From assembly GCA_029959365.1 (NCBI GenBank), contig JASCOA010000003.1, forward strand, positions 20,535 through 84,534: DNA of 64,000 nucleotides, given 5' to 3'. This document shows, piece by piece, positions 42,302 through 51,210 of this stretch. Under the pieces are notes generated by a model, which was given only the letters and a program-made list of their open reading frames with translations, searched no databases and was not told where the DNA came from. Position 1 is the first letter of the stretch, and the number at the start of each line of letters is the position of its first letter. The translations under genes were made by a program, and so were the position numbers. The DNA comes from Microbacteriaceae bacterium PS02343 (GTDB taxonomy: Bacteria; Actinomycetota; Actinomycetes; Actinomycetales; Microbacteriaceae).

Positions 42302-42681
42302 CCCCGCTCCTGTTCCTCGCCGTGGCGGGCGCCGGCGGCCTCGCCGCCGCCCTCCGCTGGCTGCTCAGCCGCCGGCCGCGCGAGCAGCCGGGGCTCGACC
42401 CGCGAATCCTCGCGATCAACGCCGTCGGATCGCTCGCCGCCGGCTACTGCGCCACAGCGCTCTGGATGCCCGACGAGCTGCGGCTCGTGCTGATCACGGG
42501 CGTGTGCGGGGGCTTCACGACCTGGGGCACGGTGCTGCTCGCCGAGGCGACCACCGCTCGCGGCGTCGAGCCCGGGCGGCGCTCGAGCCTGGTGCCGAAC
42601 CTCGTGGTCTGCATCGTGGCGGCGCTCGTGGGCCTGCTGCTCGGGGCCGCGCTGCCGCCGTACGCGGCGGCCCCGGCCTGA
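42298..42681 (+). CDS. crcB: CrcB/Fluc fluoride channel subunit 2
   Basis: A 127-residue partner subunit. Conserved elements are [18 protein letters not shown] and [22 protein letters not shown] at 42298 overlaps the first subunit stop by four bases. Together the two are expected to form the antiparallel heterodimer with two fluoride pores. The sequence differs enough from the first subunit to argue for fixed opposite topologies. Confidence 0.92.
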   Translation: MTPLLFLAVAGAGGLAAALRWLLSRRPREQPGLDPRILAINAVGSLAAGYCATALWMPDELRLVLITGVCGGFTTWGTVLLAEATTARGVEPGRRSSLVPNLVVCIVAALVGLLLGAALPPYAAAPA

Positions 42682-42790
42682 GCCGCGCGGCGGGCGCGGC
42701 TGCGCATCGTCCCGAGGCTCTGGCGGGCCCCCTCCGGCGCGCGTAGATTCGGCGCAGCAGGCAGTGTCGCCGACTCCCACGGAGGTTGCA

Positions 42791-43792
42791 GTGAAGAAGC
42801 TCATCAACGATCCGAGACGCGTGGTGGAGGAGTCGGTGGCCGGCTTCGCGGCGGCGCACGCCGACCTCGTGACGGCCTCCTCCGATCCGCTCTTCATCGC
42901 CCGCGCGGGCGGTCCGACGGCCGGCAAGGTGGGCATCGTGAGCGGCGGCGGCAGCGGCCACGAGCCTCTGCACGCGGGCTTCGTGGGCTTCGGCATGCTC
43001 GACGCCGCGGTGCCCGGGCCGGTGTTCACCTCCCCCACGCCCGACCCGATCGTCGCGGCCACGAAGGCCGTCGACGGCGGCGCCGGCGTGCTGCACATCG
43101 TGAAGAACTACACGGGCGACGTGCTCAACTTCGAGACCGCCGCCGACCTCGCCCTCGCTGAGGGCATCGAGGTGCGCGCGGTCGTCACTGACGACGACGT
43201 GGCCGTGCAGGACTCGCTCTACACGGCCGGACGCCGCGGCGTCGCCGGCACCGTGCTGGTCGAGCGGATCGCGGGCGCGGCCGCCGAGCGCGGCGACGAC
43301 CTGGATGCGGTGGCCGGCATCGCCGAGCGCGTCAACGCGAGCGTGCGCTCGATGGGCGTCGCGCTCACCCCCTGCGTCGTGCCCCACGCCGGCGAGCCGA
43401 GCTTCGAGCTGGCCGACGACGAGATCGAGCTGGGCATCGGCATCCACGGCGAGCCGGGGCGCCGGCGCACCAAGCTGGTGCCGGCCGACGAGGTCGTCGA
43501 CCTGCTGCTCGAGCCGATCCTCGCCGACCTGCCCTTCGTCGACGGCGACCGCACGCTGCTCTTCGTCAACGGCATGGGCGGCACCCCGCTCGTGGAGCTC
43601 TACATCCTGTTCCGCCGCGCCGCCGAGGTGCTCGCCGGTCACGACATCGCGGTCGAGCGCTCGCTCGTGGGCAACTTCGTCACCTCGCTCGAGATGCAGG
43701 GCGCCTCCATCACGCTGCTGCGGCTCGACGACGAGCTCGTCGAGCTGTGGGACACCCCGCTCCACACGGCCGCGCTGCGGTGGGGCCGGTGA
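42791..43792 (+). CDS. dhaK: PTS-dependent dihydroxyacetone kinase, subunit DhaK
   Basis: A 333-residue dihydroxyacetone-binding subunit. [19 protein letters not shown] (residues 48-66) is the substrate-site loop with its His, and His219 in [11 protein letters not shown] is the residue that forms the hemiaminal with dihydroxyacetone. Starts at GTG 42791 with GGAGG 6 nt upstream. A TAGATT -10 box at 42744-42749 gives a short leader. First gene of dhaKLM; stop overlaps dhaL (GTGA). It supplies DHAP to glycolysis. Confidence 0.96.
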   Translation: MKKLINDPRRVVEESVAGFAAAHADLVTASSDPLFIARAGGPTAGKVGIVSGGGSGHEPLHAGFVGFGMLDAAVPGPVFTSPTPDPIVAATKAVDGGAGVLHIVKNYTGDVLNFETAADLALAEGIEVRAVVTDDDVAVQDSLYTAGRRGVAGTVLVERIAGAAAERGDDLDAVAGIAERVNASVRSMGVALTPCVVPHAGEPSFELADDEIELGIGIHGEPGRRRTKLVPADEVVDLLLEPILADLPFVDGDRTLLFVNGMGGTPLVELYILFRRAAEVLAGHDIAVERSLVGNFVTSLEMQGASITLLRLDDELVELWDTPLHTAALRWGR

Positions 43793-44427
43793 CCGGGGGC
43801 CTCGGCGCCGACTGGGCGCGCGACTGGCTGCTGCGCACCGCGGCGGTGGTGGCCGAGCACCGTACCGAGCTGCTGGCGCTCGACCGAGCGATCGGCGACG
43901 GGGACCACGGCGAGAACCTCGACCGCGGCTTCCAGGCCGTGGCCGCCAAGCTCGACGGCGCCGAGGGGACCCCCGCCGACCTGCTCAAGCTCGCCGCGAC
44001 CACGCTGATCTCCACTGTCGGCGGCGCCTCCGGCCCGCTCTACGGCACAGCGCTGCTCAAGGGCTCCATGGCCGTGCAGGGCCACGACGAGCTGGACTCG
44101 GATGCGCTGGTCGCGTTCCTCACCGCGGCCCGCGACGGCCTCGTGAGCCGCGGCAAGGCCGAGCCCGGCGACAAGACGATGGTGGACGCCTGGAGCCCCG
44201 CCGCGATCGCCGCCGGCGAGGCCGCGACCGCCGGCGCCGGTCCGGCCGAGGTGCTCGCCGCCGCGGCCGATGCGGCCGAGGGCGGCGCCGCGGCGACCGA
44301 GCCGCTCATCGCCCGCAAGGGTCGGGCCAGCTACCTCGGCGAGCGCAGCGCGGGCCACCGCGACCCCGGCGCGCAGTCGAGCGCCCTCATCCTGCGCGCC
44401 GCAGCGCAGGCGGCCGGCGCGGCATGA
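43789..44427 (+). CDS. dhaL: Dihydroxyacetone kinase subunit DhaL (ADP-binding)
   Basis: A 212-residue nucleotide-binding subunit. The Mg-ADP site is [17 protein letters not shown] with its three Asp residues; the second conserved block is [15 protein letters not shown], and [12 protein letters not shown] closes the site. ADP stays bound and is rephosphorylated by DhaM. GTG at 43789 overlaps dhaK by four bases and the stop overlaps dhaM (ATGA), so the three subunits are co-translated. Confidence 0.96.
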   Translation: MTGGLGADWARDWLLRTAAVVAEHRTELLALDRAIGDGDHGENLDRGFQAVAAKLDGAEGTPADLLKLAATTLISTVGGASGPLYGTALLKGSMAVQGHDELDSDALVAFLTAARDGLVSRGKAEPGDKTMVDAWSPAAIAAGEAATAGAGPAEVLAAAADAAEGGAAATEPLIARKGRASYLGERSAGHRDPGAQSSALILRAAAQAAGAA

Positions 44428-45122
44428 CCGTCGGTCTGGTCGTCGTCTCGCACTCCGCGCGCATCGCCGCGGGGGTCGTCGAGCTCGCCGCGCAGATGGC
44501 CGCCGAGGTGACCATCGCCGAGGCCGGCGGCACCGACGACGGCGGCATCGGCACGAGCTTCGACCTCGTGCAGGCCGCCATCGGGCGCGCGGACTCCGGC
44601 GAGGGCGCCGTGCTGCTCTGCGACCTCGGCTCGGCGGTGCTCACCGCCGAGACCGTCCTCGACTTCCTGGACGACGAGCAGCGGATGCGCGTGCGCATCG
44701 CCGAGGCCCCCATCGTCGAGGGGGCGGTCGCCGCGGCGGTCGCGGTGGCCACCGGCGCGAGCCTCGATGCCGTGCTCGCCGCGGCCGAGTCCGCGAACGG
44801 GACGGCTCCCGCATCCGCCCGGCCCGGCGCGGAGGCCGCAACGGGCGACGCCGACAGCGCCCTCCCCACGGCGGCCCGCACGGTCACCCTGGTCAACCGC
44901 GACGGTCTGCACGCGCGCCCCGCTGCCGAGTTCGTCAAGCTCGCCGCGAGCTCCGGCGCCGAGGTCACGGTGCAGGGCGCCGACGCTCGCAGCCTGCTCG
45001 CGGTCATGGCGCTCGGCCTCACCCGCGGCGCCGAGGTGCGCATCGAGGCGCGCGGCCCGGGCGCGCAGGCCGCGGTCGACGCGCTCGCCGAGCTGGTCGA
45101 GTCGGGGTTCGGCGAGCCCTGA
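44424..45122 (+). CDS. dhaM: DhaM phosphotransfer subunit (EIIA-mannose plus HPr domains)
   Basis: A 232-residue two-domain phosphocarrier. Residues 1-125 are the EIIA-like domain with phospho-His10 in VVVSHSARIAAG; residues 150-232 are an HPr domain with His163 in NRDGLHARPAAEF and the LLAVMALGL block. It lacks the truncated EI domain found in E. coli DhaM. It passes phosphate from general PTS EI/HPr to DhaL-ADP. ATG at 44424 overlaps the dhaL stop. Confidence 0.95.
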   Translation: MTVGLVVVSHSARIAAGVVELAAQMAAEVTIAEAGGTDDGGIGTSFDLVQAAIGRADSGEGAVLLCDLGSAVLTAETVLDFLDDEQRMRVRIAEAPIVEGAVAAAVAVATGASLDAVLAAAESANGTAPASARPGAEAATGDADSALPTAARTVTLVNRDGLHARPAAEFVKLAASSGAEVTVQGADARSLLAVMALGLTRGAEVRIEARGPGAQAAVDALAELVESGFGEP

Positions 45123-45137
45123 GGGTCCCTCAGCCGC

Positions 45138-45143
45138 TACGGT
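45138..45143 (+). promoter_or_regulatory. Leaderless -10 box for the second LacI gene
   Basis: TACGGT ends seven bases before the ATG at 45151, between dhaM and the regulator, and no ribosome-binding site is present. Confidence 0.6.
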
Positions 45144-45150
45144 GATCGGC

Positions 45151-46182
45151 ATGTCCGAGCAGCCGCAGCGCACCGAGCGCCGACGCAGCGTCTCGATGGC
45201 CGATGTCGCGGCGCGCGCAGGGGTGTCGTCGCAGACCGTCTCGCGCGTGGCCAACGGCTTCGAGGGCGTGCTCGAGCCGACCCGCGTCACGGTGCTCGCC
45301 GCGATGGAGGAGCTCGGCTACCGCCCGAACAGCGCGGCCCGAGCGCTCAAACGCGGGTCGTTCCGCGCCATCGGCGTGATCTCGTTCACCCTCTCGACGG
45401 TCGGCAACGTGCGCACCGTCGAGGCGATCGCGCAGTCGGCCGCGGAGTCCGGTTACGCCGTGACGCTCATCCCGGTGGCGCTGCCGACGGAGAGCGACGT
45501 GCGCCAGGCGTTCAGCCGTCTCGAGGAGCTCGCCGTCGACGCGATCATCGCGATCATGGAGGTGCACCTGCTCGACAGCGCCCGGATGACGCTGCCGCCC
45601 GGCGTGCCGCTCGTCGTGGTCGACTCGGATGCGGACGGCGCCCACGCCGTCGTCGACACCGATCAGGCCGACGGGGCGCGGCAAGCCGTGGAGCACCTGC
45701 TCGGCCTGGGTCACCGCACCGTGCACCACCTCTCCGGTCCGGCCGGCTCCTTCGCGGCGGAGCGGCGAGCGCTCAGCTGGCAGCACACGCTCGCAGCCGC
45801 CGGCCGGTCGGTGCCGCCCGCGGTGCACGGCGACTGGAGCGCGGAGTCCGGGTACCGGATCGGTCGCGAGCTGGCGGCCGACGCCGACTGCACCGCCGTG
45901 TTCTGCGCCAACGACCAGATGGCGCTGGGGCTCTACCGCGCTCTCGGCGAGGCCGGGCGCCGCGTGCCGGAGGACGTCAGCGTCGTCGGCTTCGACGACA
46001 TCCCCGATGCCGCGGTCTACTCGCCCCCGCTGACGACCGTGCGCCAGGATTTCGCCGAGGTCGGGCGGCGGTGCGTGCGCAGCGTGCTCGAGCAGCTGGA
46101 CGGCGGCAGCGGACGCGACGGGTCCGGCCTCGTGCCGACCCGTCTGCTCACGCGCGGCAGCACGAGCGCACCCGCCGCCTGA
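45151..46182 (+). CDS. LacI-family transcriptional regulator
   Basis: A 343-residue repressor. The helix-turn-helix is MADVAARAGVSSQTVSRVAN and the hinge LGYRPNSAARALKRG. The effector domain has the usual VFCANDQMALGLYRAL and SVVGFDDIPDA blocks. It lies directly before the GH30 gene, whose promoter region contains a 20-bp palindrome of LacI type (46231-46250), so it most likely represses that gene in the absence of a galactan or glucan-derived sugar. Its own leaderless promoter separates it from dhaKLM. Confidence 0.93.
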   Translation: MSEQPQRTERRRSVSMADVAARAGVSSQTVSRVANGFEGVLEPTRVTVLAAMEELGYRPNSAARALKRGSFRAIGVISFTLSTVGNVRTVEAIAQSAAESGYAVTLIPVALPTESDVRQAFSRLEELAVDAIIAIMEVHLLDSARMTLPPGVPLVVVDSDADGAHAVVDTDQADGARQAVEHLLGLGHRTVHHLSGPAGSFAAERRALSWQHTLAAAGRSVPPAVHGDWSAESGYRIGRELAADADCTAVFCANDQMALGLYRALGEAGRRVPEDVSVVGFDDIPDAAVYSPPLTTVRQDFAEVGRRCVRSVLEQLDGGSGRDGSGLVPTRLLTRGSTSAPAA

Positions 46183-46191
46183 CCGGATCCC

Positions 46192-46221
46192 TTGACCCCG
46201 CGACGGGGGCCGTGCGAGAGT
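46192..46221 (+). promoter_or_regulatory. Candidate promoter of the GH30 gene
   Basis: TTGACC (46192-46197) is followed after 18 bp by GAGAGT (46216-46221) with an extended TGC element. Transcription would begin around 46228, at the edge of the operator. Confidence 0.5.
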
Positions 46222-46230
46222 GACCGCGTT

Positions 46231-46250
46231 CGATGTTCACGCAAACATCG
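46231..46250. promoter_or_regulatory. LacI-type operator, 7-6-7 inverted repeat
   Basis: CGATGTT (46231-46237) and AACATCG (46244-46250) are perfect inverted arms around CACGCA, resembling TGTTTGCG-type LacI operators. Its place just after the promoter and 36 bp before the GH30 start favours repression by the upstream LacI protein. Confidence 0.75.
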
Positions 46251-46285
46251 AGGAATCTCTCCAACGACGGAAGGTACCGAGGACA

Positions 46286-49200
46286 ATGACGTCATCTCGC
46301 GCCCGGAGGTCCACCGCCATGCTGCTCGCCCTCGGGCTGGCCGGCGGAGCCCTCATCGCGACCAGCACCGCAGCCGAGCCAGCGGCGGCCGCGACCACGG
46401 TGCGGCTCGCACCGCAGCCCGCCTACCAGGGCCCCGAGTTCCAGGGCTGGGGTACGAGCCTCGTCTGGTTCGCCAATGCCACCGGCGGCTACCCCGAGGA
46501 CGTGCGCCAGGACCTCTTCGACAAGGTCTTCGGCGCCGAGGGCCTCAACCTCAACATCGCCCGGTACAACATCGGCGGCGGCAATGCGAGCGACGTGCCC
46601 TCCTACCTGCGGCCCGGCGGCGCGGTGGACGGATGGTGGAACCCCGACCTCGAGGTCGACGGCCAGCCGGTCTCGAGCGAGTACGCCGACCGCGCGGCAT
46701 ACGCGGACGCCTGGGACCCTGACGACCCCAGCCACTACGACTTCGACGCCGACGCGACCCAGCGCTGGTGGATCGACGCGCTCGAGGCCGAGCGCGACGA
46801 CGTGGTGTGGGAGGCGTTCAGCAACTCGCCGCCGTACTTCCTGACCGAGAGCGGCTTCGTCTCCGGCGGCATCGGCGACGGCAACCTCGAGCAGCTGCCG
46901 GAGGACCGCATCGACCAGTTCGTCGGCTACCTGACCACGGTGGTCGAGGAGCTCGAGCGCGAGCACGGCATCGACTTCGCCACGCTCGACCCCTTCAACG
47001 AGCCCAACACGAACTACTGGTCCACCCGGCTCGGGCAGGACGGCTGGCCGACCCCGGCGAGCCGGCAGGAGGGCGCGCACATCGGCCCTGCCGTGCAGGA
47101 CCAGGTGATCAAGGCCCTGCAGCAGCGCCTCGCCGACCCGGCGACCGGCACCGACGTGGCGATCTCTGCGATGGACGAGACCAACCCCGGCACCTTCGTG
47201 ACCAACTGGAACGGCTGGAGCCAGGAGTCCAAGGACGGCGTGGAGCAGCTCAACGTGCACACCTACGGCACGACCGACCGCGTCGTCGTGCGCGACATCG
47301 CGAAGTCGGCCGACAAGCCGCTCTGGATGAGCGAGGTCGAGGGCGACTGGGACGGCACGGGCCACAACCTCGTCAACATCGACAACGGCATCGGCATGGC
47401 CGGCCGCATCGTCGACGACCTTCGCGAGCTCGAGCCGAACGCCTGGGTGTTCTGGCAGCCGGTCGAGGACCGCTACAACATGCAGTACACCGAGAACCTC
47501 AACTGGGGCAGCGTGCTCGTCGACTTCGACTGCAACGCCGAGGGGCTCTCCGAGCGCCGTCTCGCCGACGACCGCGACGACGACCCGACCTGCGAGGTCG
47601 TGACGAACGCGAAGTACAACACGGTGCGCAACTTCACGCACTACATCGAGCCGGGCGACCGCGTGATCCCGAGCGGCAACGCGCAGACCACCGCCGCGCT
47701 CGGCGGCGACGGAGCCGGGCTCGACCTCGTGCACATCAACAGCGGCACCACCGACCGCGCGCTCGAGATCGACCTCTCGCGGTTCGCCAAGTTCGCTCCC
47801 GGCGCCACGGTCACGCCGATCGTGACGACGCAGTCGCCCGCCTCCGACCCCGAGGCCAACGCGCTCGTGCGCGGCGAGCCGGTCGCGATCGACGCCGCCG
47901 CCCGCACGGTGACGGTCACGGTGCCCGCCGAGTCGGTCACGACGCTCGTGATCGAGGGCGTCAGCGGCGTCGCCGAGGACGCGGTGCCGTTCGAGGACGG
48001 CGAGCGCTACCAGCTCGTCGGCTCGGGCAGCGGCAAGGCGCTGACCGCCTCCGCGACCACGACCGCCCCCGGAGCGACCATCACGACGCCGGCGACGGAT
48101 GCGCCCGCTGCGGCCGCGCAGACCTGGACGGTCGACCGCCTCACCGACGGCGACGGCAACCGGGAGCGGATCGCGCTCGGCGACGGCGACGGACGTTGGC
48201 TGCGCGCCGCGAGCAGCACCACCACGCAGCTGGTCGAGGCCACACCCGAGCAGGTGGCTGGCGACCGCGCCTTCCAATGGTTCCCGACGACCACGCTCGG
48301 CACGACCTGGAGCCTGGTCAACGCCGGCACCTGGCGAACCCTCGAGGTCGGCGGGCAGTCGACGGCCGAGAACGCGCCGGTCGGGGTCTGGACCTCGAAC
48401 AACGGCGCGCACCAGCAGTGGAACCTGCGCAGCACGGCCATCGAGGGCTTCGCTCCCGCGGCGGTGCGCACGGTCGCCGGGGTCGAGCCGGTGCTGACGA
48501 CCACCGCCCTGCCCCAGTACGCCTGGGGCACCGGCGTCGCGGTGCCGGTGACCTGGAGCACGGAGGGCGTCGACTGGCAGCGCACGGGAACCGTCGTGCT
48601 GCGCGGCTCGGGCACCGACGTCTACGGCACCGCCTTCGACGATGCGGAGCTGGTGGTCGAGGTCGGCGGGGTGACCGCCACGGACCCGGTCTCGCTGACG
48701 GTCTTCGCGGGCGCCTCGCCCGAGGCGGTCGTCGCGGCGCTGCCGACGTCCGTGCCCGCCCAGGTCGGCGCGAGCAGCAGCCGCTTCGATCTGCCGGTGC
48801 GGTGGGACACCGCCGCGCTCACCGCCGAGGCGCTCACCGCGCCGGGCAGCGTGACGGTGACCGGCGAGGCCGATCCCGGCGGGGGCGCGCAAGGGCTGCC
48901 GGCACGGCTGACGGTCATCGTCACCGAGGCGTCGCAGCGCAACGTGGCCGGTTCGAGCACGGTGACGGCGACGTTCACCGAGCCGGGCTACTCGCCGGCG
49001 CGCACGGTCGACGGGGTGCCCGGCGACAAGGCATGGTCGAACTGGAGGAGCGGCACGAAGAACGCCCAGGACACCCTGACGTACACGCTGGCTCAGCCCG
49101 AGACGCTGCAGCGGATGAACGTGCAGTTCTACAAGGACGGCGGCTCGGCGACGTGGCCGGTGCGGCTGCTCGTCGAGGTGCGCGCACCCGGCGGCACCTG

Positions 49201-50401
49201 GGCCGCGCTGCCCGCGATCGACGTCGCGGACCCGCCGAGCGGCCCGGCGCCCACCGTCTCCGTCGATCTGACGACCGCTCCCGGCGCCAACGCCGCCGGG
49301 GTGCGCGCCGATGCCATGCGGTTCACGATGACCGCGCAGGCGAACACGCACCTCATCGTCTCGGAGACCGAGATCCTCGCCCTGGCTGCGGCGCCCTCGA
49401 GCGTCGCCGAGCTCGGCCGTCTCACGGTCGACGGCGCCGACGTCGAGGGCTTCGACCCCGCGATCGTCGATTACGCCGTCGAGGTCGAGGGCTCCCGCTG
49501 GCCGATCGTGGGCGCCGTCGCGACGGATGCGGACGCGCGCGTCAGCGTGCGGCAGGCGAGCGACGCCGACCCGACGGCGGTGGTCACCACGACCGCCCCG
49601 GACGGCACGATCGGCACGGTGCGAGTCGCCGTCGAGCGACGGGTCGGCGTGACGGATGCGCCCGCGCTCGAGCTCGGGGCCGACCGGGTGCTGCGCCTGC
49701 GGATCGGCACCGATCCCGCGGATGCGGACCTCGCCGTGCGCTGGCTGCGCGACGGCGAGCCCGTGGACGGAGCGGATGCGACCGAGCTGCCCGCCGGCGA
49801 CGGCGCGAGCCGCGTCGAGGCCGTGGTCACGGCGTCGGCGGAAGGCTACCTGCCCACGGCCGAGCTGAGCGCCTCGCTCGATGTGGCCGCCGCCCCCGAG
49901 ACCGGCGGACCGGGCGAGCCCGGCGAGCCGGGAGAGCCGGGCGGTCCCGGTCAGCCGGGTGGGCCCGGCGAGCCGCCGCTCGTCCCCGGCGCCGGTGACG
50001 GCGTCGTCGACTTCGGTCTGACCGCCGGCGCGACGCTGCGACCCGGCGACCCGGTCGATGTGCGGCTGACCGCGGCCGGCCCCGGGCTGGAGACGGTGCT
50101 CGAGCTTCGCTCGACCCCGGTCGCGCTCGCGAGCGCACGGGTGGCCGAGGACGGCTCGGCGCGACTGCGCGGCACGATCCCGGCGAACGCGACGGCGGGT
50201 CAGCACACCCTCGTGGTGCTCTCGGGCGGCGAGGTGGTCGCCCAGCAGCCGGTCACCATCCGCACCGCGGCGACGGGCGCCTCGGCGCTCAGCGCGACCG
50301 GCGCGGAGGACTCGGGCTCCCTCGCCGGCGCGGCGCTGCTGGCGCTGCTGCTCGGCACGGCCCTCGCGGTCGGCGCCGGGCTGCGGCGACGCCGGGCCTG
50401 A
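46286..50401 (+). CDS. Secreted multidomain GH30 glycosidase (endo-beta-1,6-galactanase-like) with LSATG wall-sorting tail
   Basis: A 1371-residue exported enzyme. After a signal peptide (1-38) comes a GH30 barrel (about 40-590) with acid/base Glu239 (LDPFNEPNTNYW) and nucleophile Glu350 (PLWMSEVEGDWD), most like endo-beta-1,6-galactanases. A ricin-type lectin domain (about 600-735, ending GAHQQWNL) follows, then a Big_4 Ig-like domain (WSTEGVDWQRTGTVVLRG), a discoidin-like domain (GDKAWSNWRSGTKNAQDTL), a cadherin-like domain and G-x-x-G-E-P collagen-like repeats. LSATGA plus a helix and RRRR end the protein. ATG at 46286 follows GAGGA. Likely degrades plant arabinogalactan or similar polymers at the cell surface. 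Confidence 0.9.
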   Translation: MTSSRARRSTAMLLALGLAGGALIATSTAAEPAAAATTVRLAPQPAYQGPEFQGWGTSLVWFANATGGYPEDVRQDLFDKVFGAEGLNLNIARYNIGGGNASDVPSYLRPGGAVDGWWNPDLEVDGQPVSSEYADRAAYADAWDPDDPSHYDFDADATQRWWIDALEAERDDVVWEAFSNSPPYFLTESGFVSGGIGDGNLEQLPEDRIDQFVGYLTTVVEELEREHGIDFATLDPFNEPNTNYWSTRLGQDGWPTPASRQEGAHIGPAVQDQVIKALQQRLADPATGTDVAISAMDETNPGTFVTNWNGWSQESKDGVEQLNVHTYGTTDRVVVRDIAKSADKPLWMSEVEGDWDGTGHNLVNIDNGIGMAGRIVDDLRELEPNAWVFWQPVEDRYNMQYTENLNWGSVLVDFDCNAEGLSERRLADDRDDDPTCEVVTNAKYNTVRNFTHYIEPGDRVIPSGNAQTTAALGGDGAGLDLVHINSGTTDRALEIDLSRFAKFAPGATVTPIVTTQSPASDPEANALVRGEPVAIDAAARTVTVTVPAESVTTLVIEGVSGVAEDAVPFEDGERYQLVGSGSGKALTASATTTAPGATITTPATDAPAAAAQTWTVDRLTDGDGNRERIALGDGDGRWLRAASSTTTQLVEATPEQVAGDRAFQWFPTTTLGTTWSLVNAGTWRTLEVGGQSTAENAPVGVWTSNNGAHQQWNLRSTAIEGFAPAAVRTVAGVEPVLTTTALPQYAWGTGVAVPVTWSTEGVDWQRTGTVVLRGSGTDVYGTAFDDAELVVEVGGVTATDPVSLTVFAGASPEAVVAALPTSVPAQVGASSSRFDLPVRWDTAALTAEALTAPGSVTVTGEADPGGGAQGLPARLTVIVTEASQRNVAGSSTVTATFTEPGYSPARTVDGVPGDKAWSNWRSGTKNAQDTLTYTLAQPETLQRMNVQFYKDGGSATWPVRLLVEVRAPGGTWAALPAIDVADPPSGPAPTVSVDLTTAPGANAAGVRADAMRFTMTAQANTHLIVSETEILALAAAPSSVAELGRLTVDGADVEGFDPAIVDYAVEVEGSRWPIVGAVATDADARVSVRQASDADPTAVVTTTAPDGTIGTVRVAVERRVGVTDAPALELGADRVLRLRIGTDPADADLAVRWLRDGEPVDGADATELPAGDGASRVEAVVTASAEGYLPTAELSASLDVAAAPETGGPGEPGEPGEPGGPGQPGGPGEPPLVPGAGDGVVDFGLTAGATLRPGDPVDVRLTAAGPGLETVLELRSTPVALASARVAEDGSARLRGTIPANATAGQHTLVVLSGGEVVAQQPVTIRTAATGASALSATGAEDSGSLAGAALLALLLGTALAVGAGLRRRRA

Positions 50402-50560
50402 ACCGGGACCGAGGGGCGGGGGGGGCCCCCCCCCCCCCCCCCCGGCCCGGGCGGGGGCGCCCCCCCCCCCCCCCGGGGGGGGGGGGGGGGGCCCGGCCCG
50501 GCCCTGCCGCGCGGGGGGGGGGGCGGCGCCCCCCCCCCCCCCCCCCCGCGGCACGTCTCC
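50402..50560. other. Poly-G/poly-C low-complexity block, probable sequence artefact
   Basis: Eight or more runs of 8 to 19 G or C follow the GH30 stop. Such blocks are not typical of real DNA in these genomes and suggest a consensus failure at a strong hairpin, perhaps the GH30 terminator. No gene can be read through it. Confidence 0.7.
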
Positions 50561-50567
50561 GTGCCCA

Positions 50568-50573
50568 TACACT
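50568..50573 (+). promoter_or_regulatory. Leaderless -10 box
   Basis: TACACT ends six bases before the ATG at 50580; no ribosome-binding site is present. Confidence 0.65.
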
Positions 50574-50579
50574 GACCGC

Positions 50580-50894
50580 ATGTCGGGGGACGGGCAGCAT
50601 GACGAGCGCGCGCAGCGCACCATCGATGGACGCGCGGCGGTGGCCGGGCTGCTCGGGGTGCTCGCGCCCCTGCTCGCCTTCCTGGGGGCGCCGATGCTCG
50701 GCGTGCCCGCGGCGCTCGGCGCCGTCGTCGCCGCGCTGCTCGCGCGCCAGGCGCTCAAGGACGGCGACGACAGCCGCAGCCTCACGCTCTCGCTCGTGGG
50801 GTTCATCGGCGGCTCCATCGTGCTGCTCTTCATCGCGCTGCGACTGCTCCTGCCCGTGCTCGCGCTGCCCGCCGCGATGGTCTCGATGCTCTGA
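50580..50894 (+). CDS. Small membrane protein, 104 residues, unknown
   Basis: The protein has an N-terminal polar segment (MSGDGQHDERAQRTIDGR) followed by two to three membrane helices (AAVAGLLGVLAPLLAFLGAP; ALGAVVAALLARQ; LVGFIGGSIVLLFIALRLLL). The pattern recalls short DUF4190-like membrane proteins, but this is not firm. A textbook leaderless TACACT box supports the start at 50580. It directly follows the poly-G/poly-C block and converges with the DUF1990-like gene. Confidence 0.65.
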   Translation: MSGDGQHDERAQRTIDGRAAVAGLLGVLAPLLAFLGAPMLGVPAALGAVVAALLARQALKDGDDSRSLTLSLVGFIGGSIVLLFIALRLLLPVLALPAAMVSML

Positions 50895-50904
50895 GCCCCG
50901 TTGC

Positions 50905-51207
50905 TCAGCGCAGCGCGCGCAGGTACCGGCGTCGCGCGATCCGCTGGGCCACGAGCAGCAGCGGGAACGCCGCGCGCCAGGCTCCGCTCGACGCACCGGC
51001 GGTCACCACGGTGCGCTCGCCCATCGCGACGGGACCGGATGCGGGCACCGCGAATCCGCTGCGCGTCTTCACCGCCCAGCGCAGCACGTCGCGGGCGGCG
51101 CGCTGCCAGACCTCGTCGCCGCGGCCGACGAGCGCGGACCCCTGCCAGGCGCGATGCGCGCCCGGCTCGGGGTTCCAGACCGCCTCGGCGGGCGCGGTGC
51201 GGCTCAC
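50905..51207 (-). pseudogene. DUF1990-like protein with internal deletion
   Basis: A 100-residue frame whose two ends match different parts of DUF1990. HRAWQGSALVGRGDEVWQRA with ASGPVAMGERTVV resembles the N-terminal half, and WRAAFPLLLVAQRIARRRYL the C-terminal helix. The central block of about 70 residues, including the conserved G-F-x-Y-G-T-L-x-G-H-P-E-x-G-E-E region, is absent. GTG at 51207; it lies 3 bp from the flavin monooxygenase stop. A degraded gene or an assembly deletion is likely, given suspect sequence on both sides. Confidence 0.55.
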
Positions 51208-51210
51208 GGC

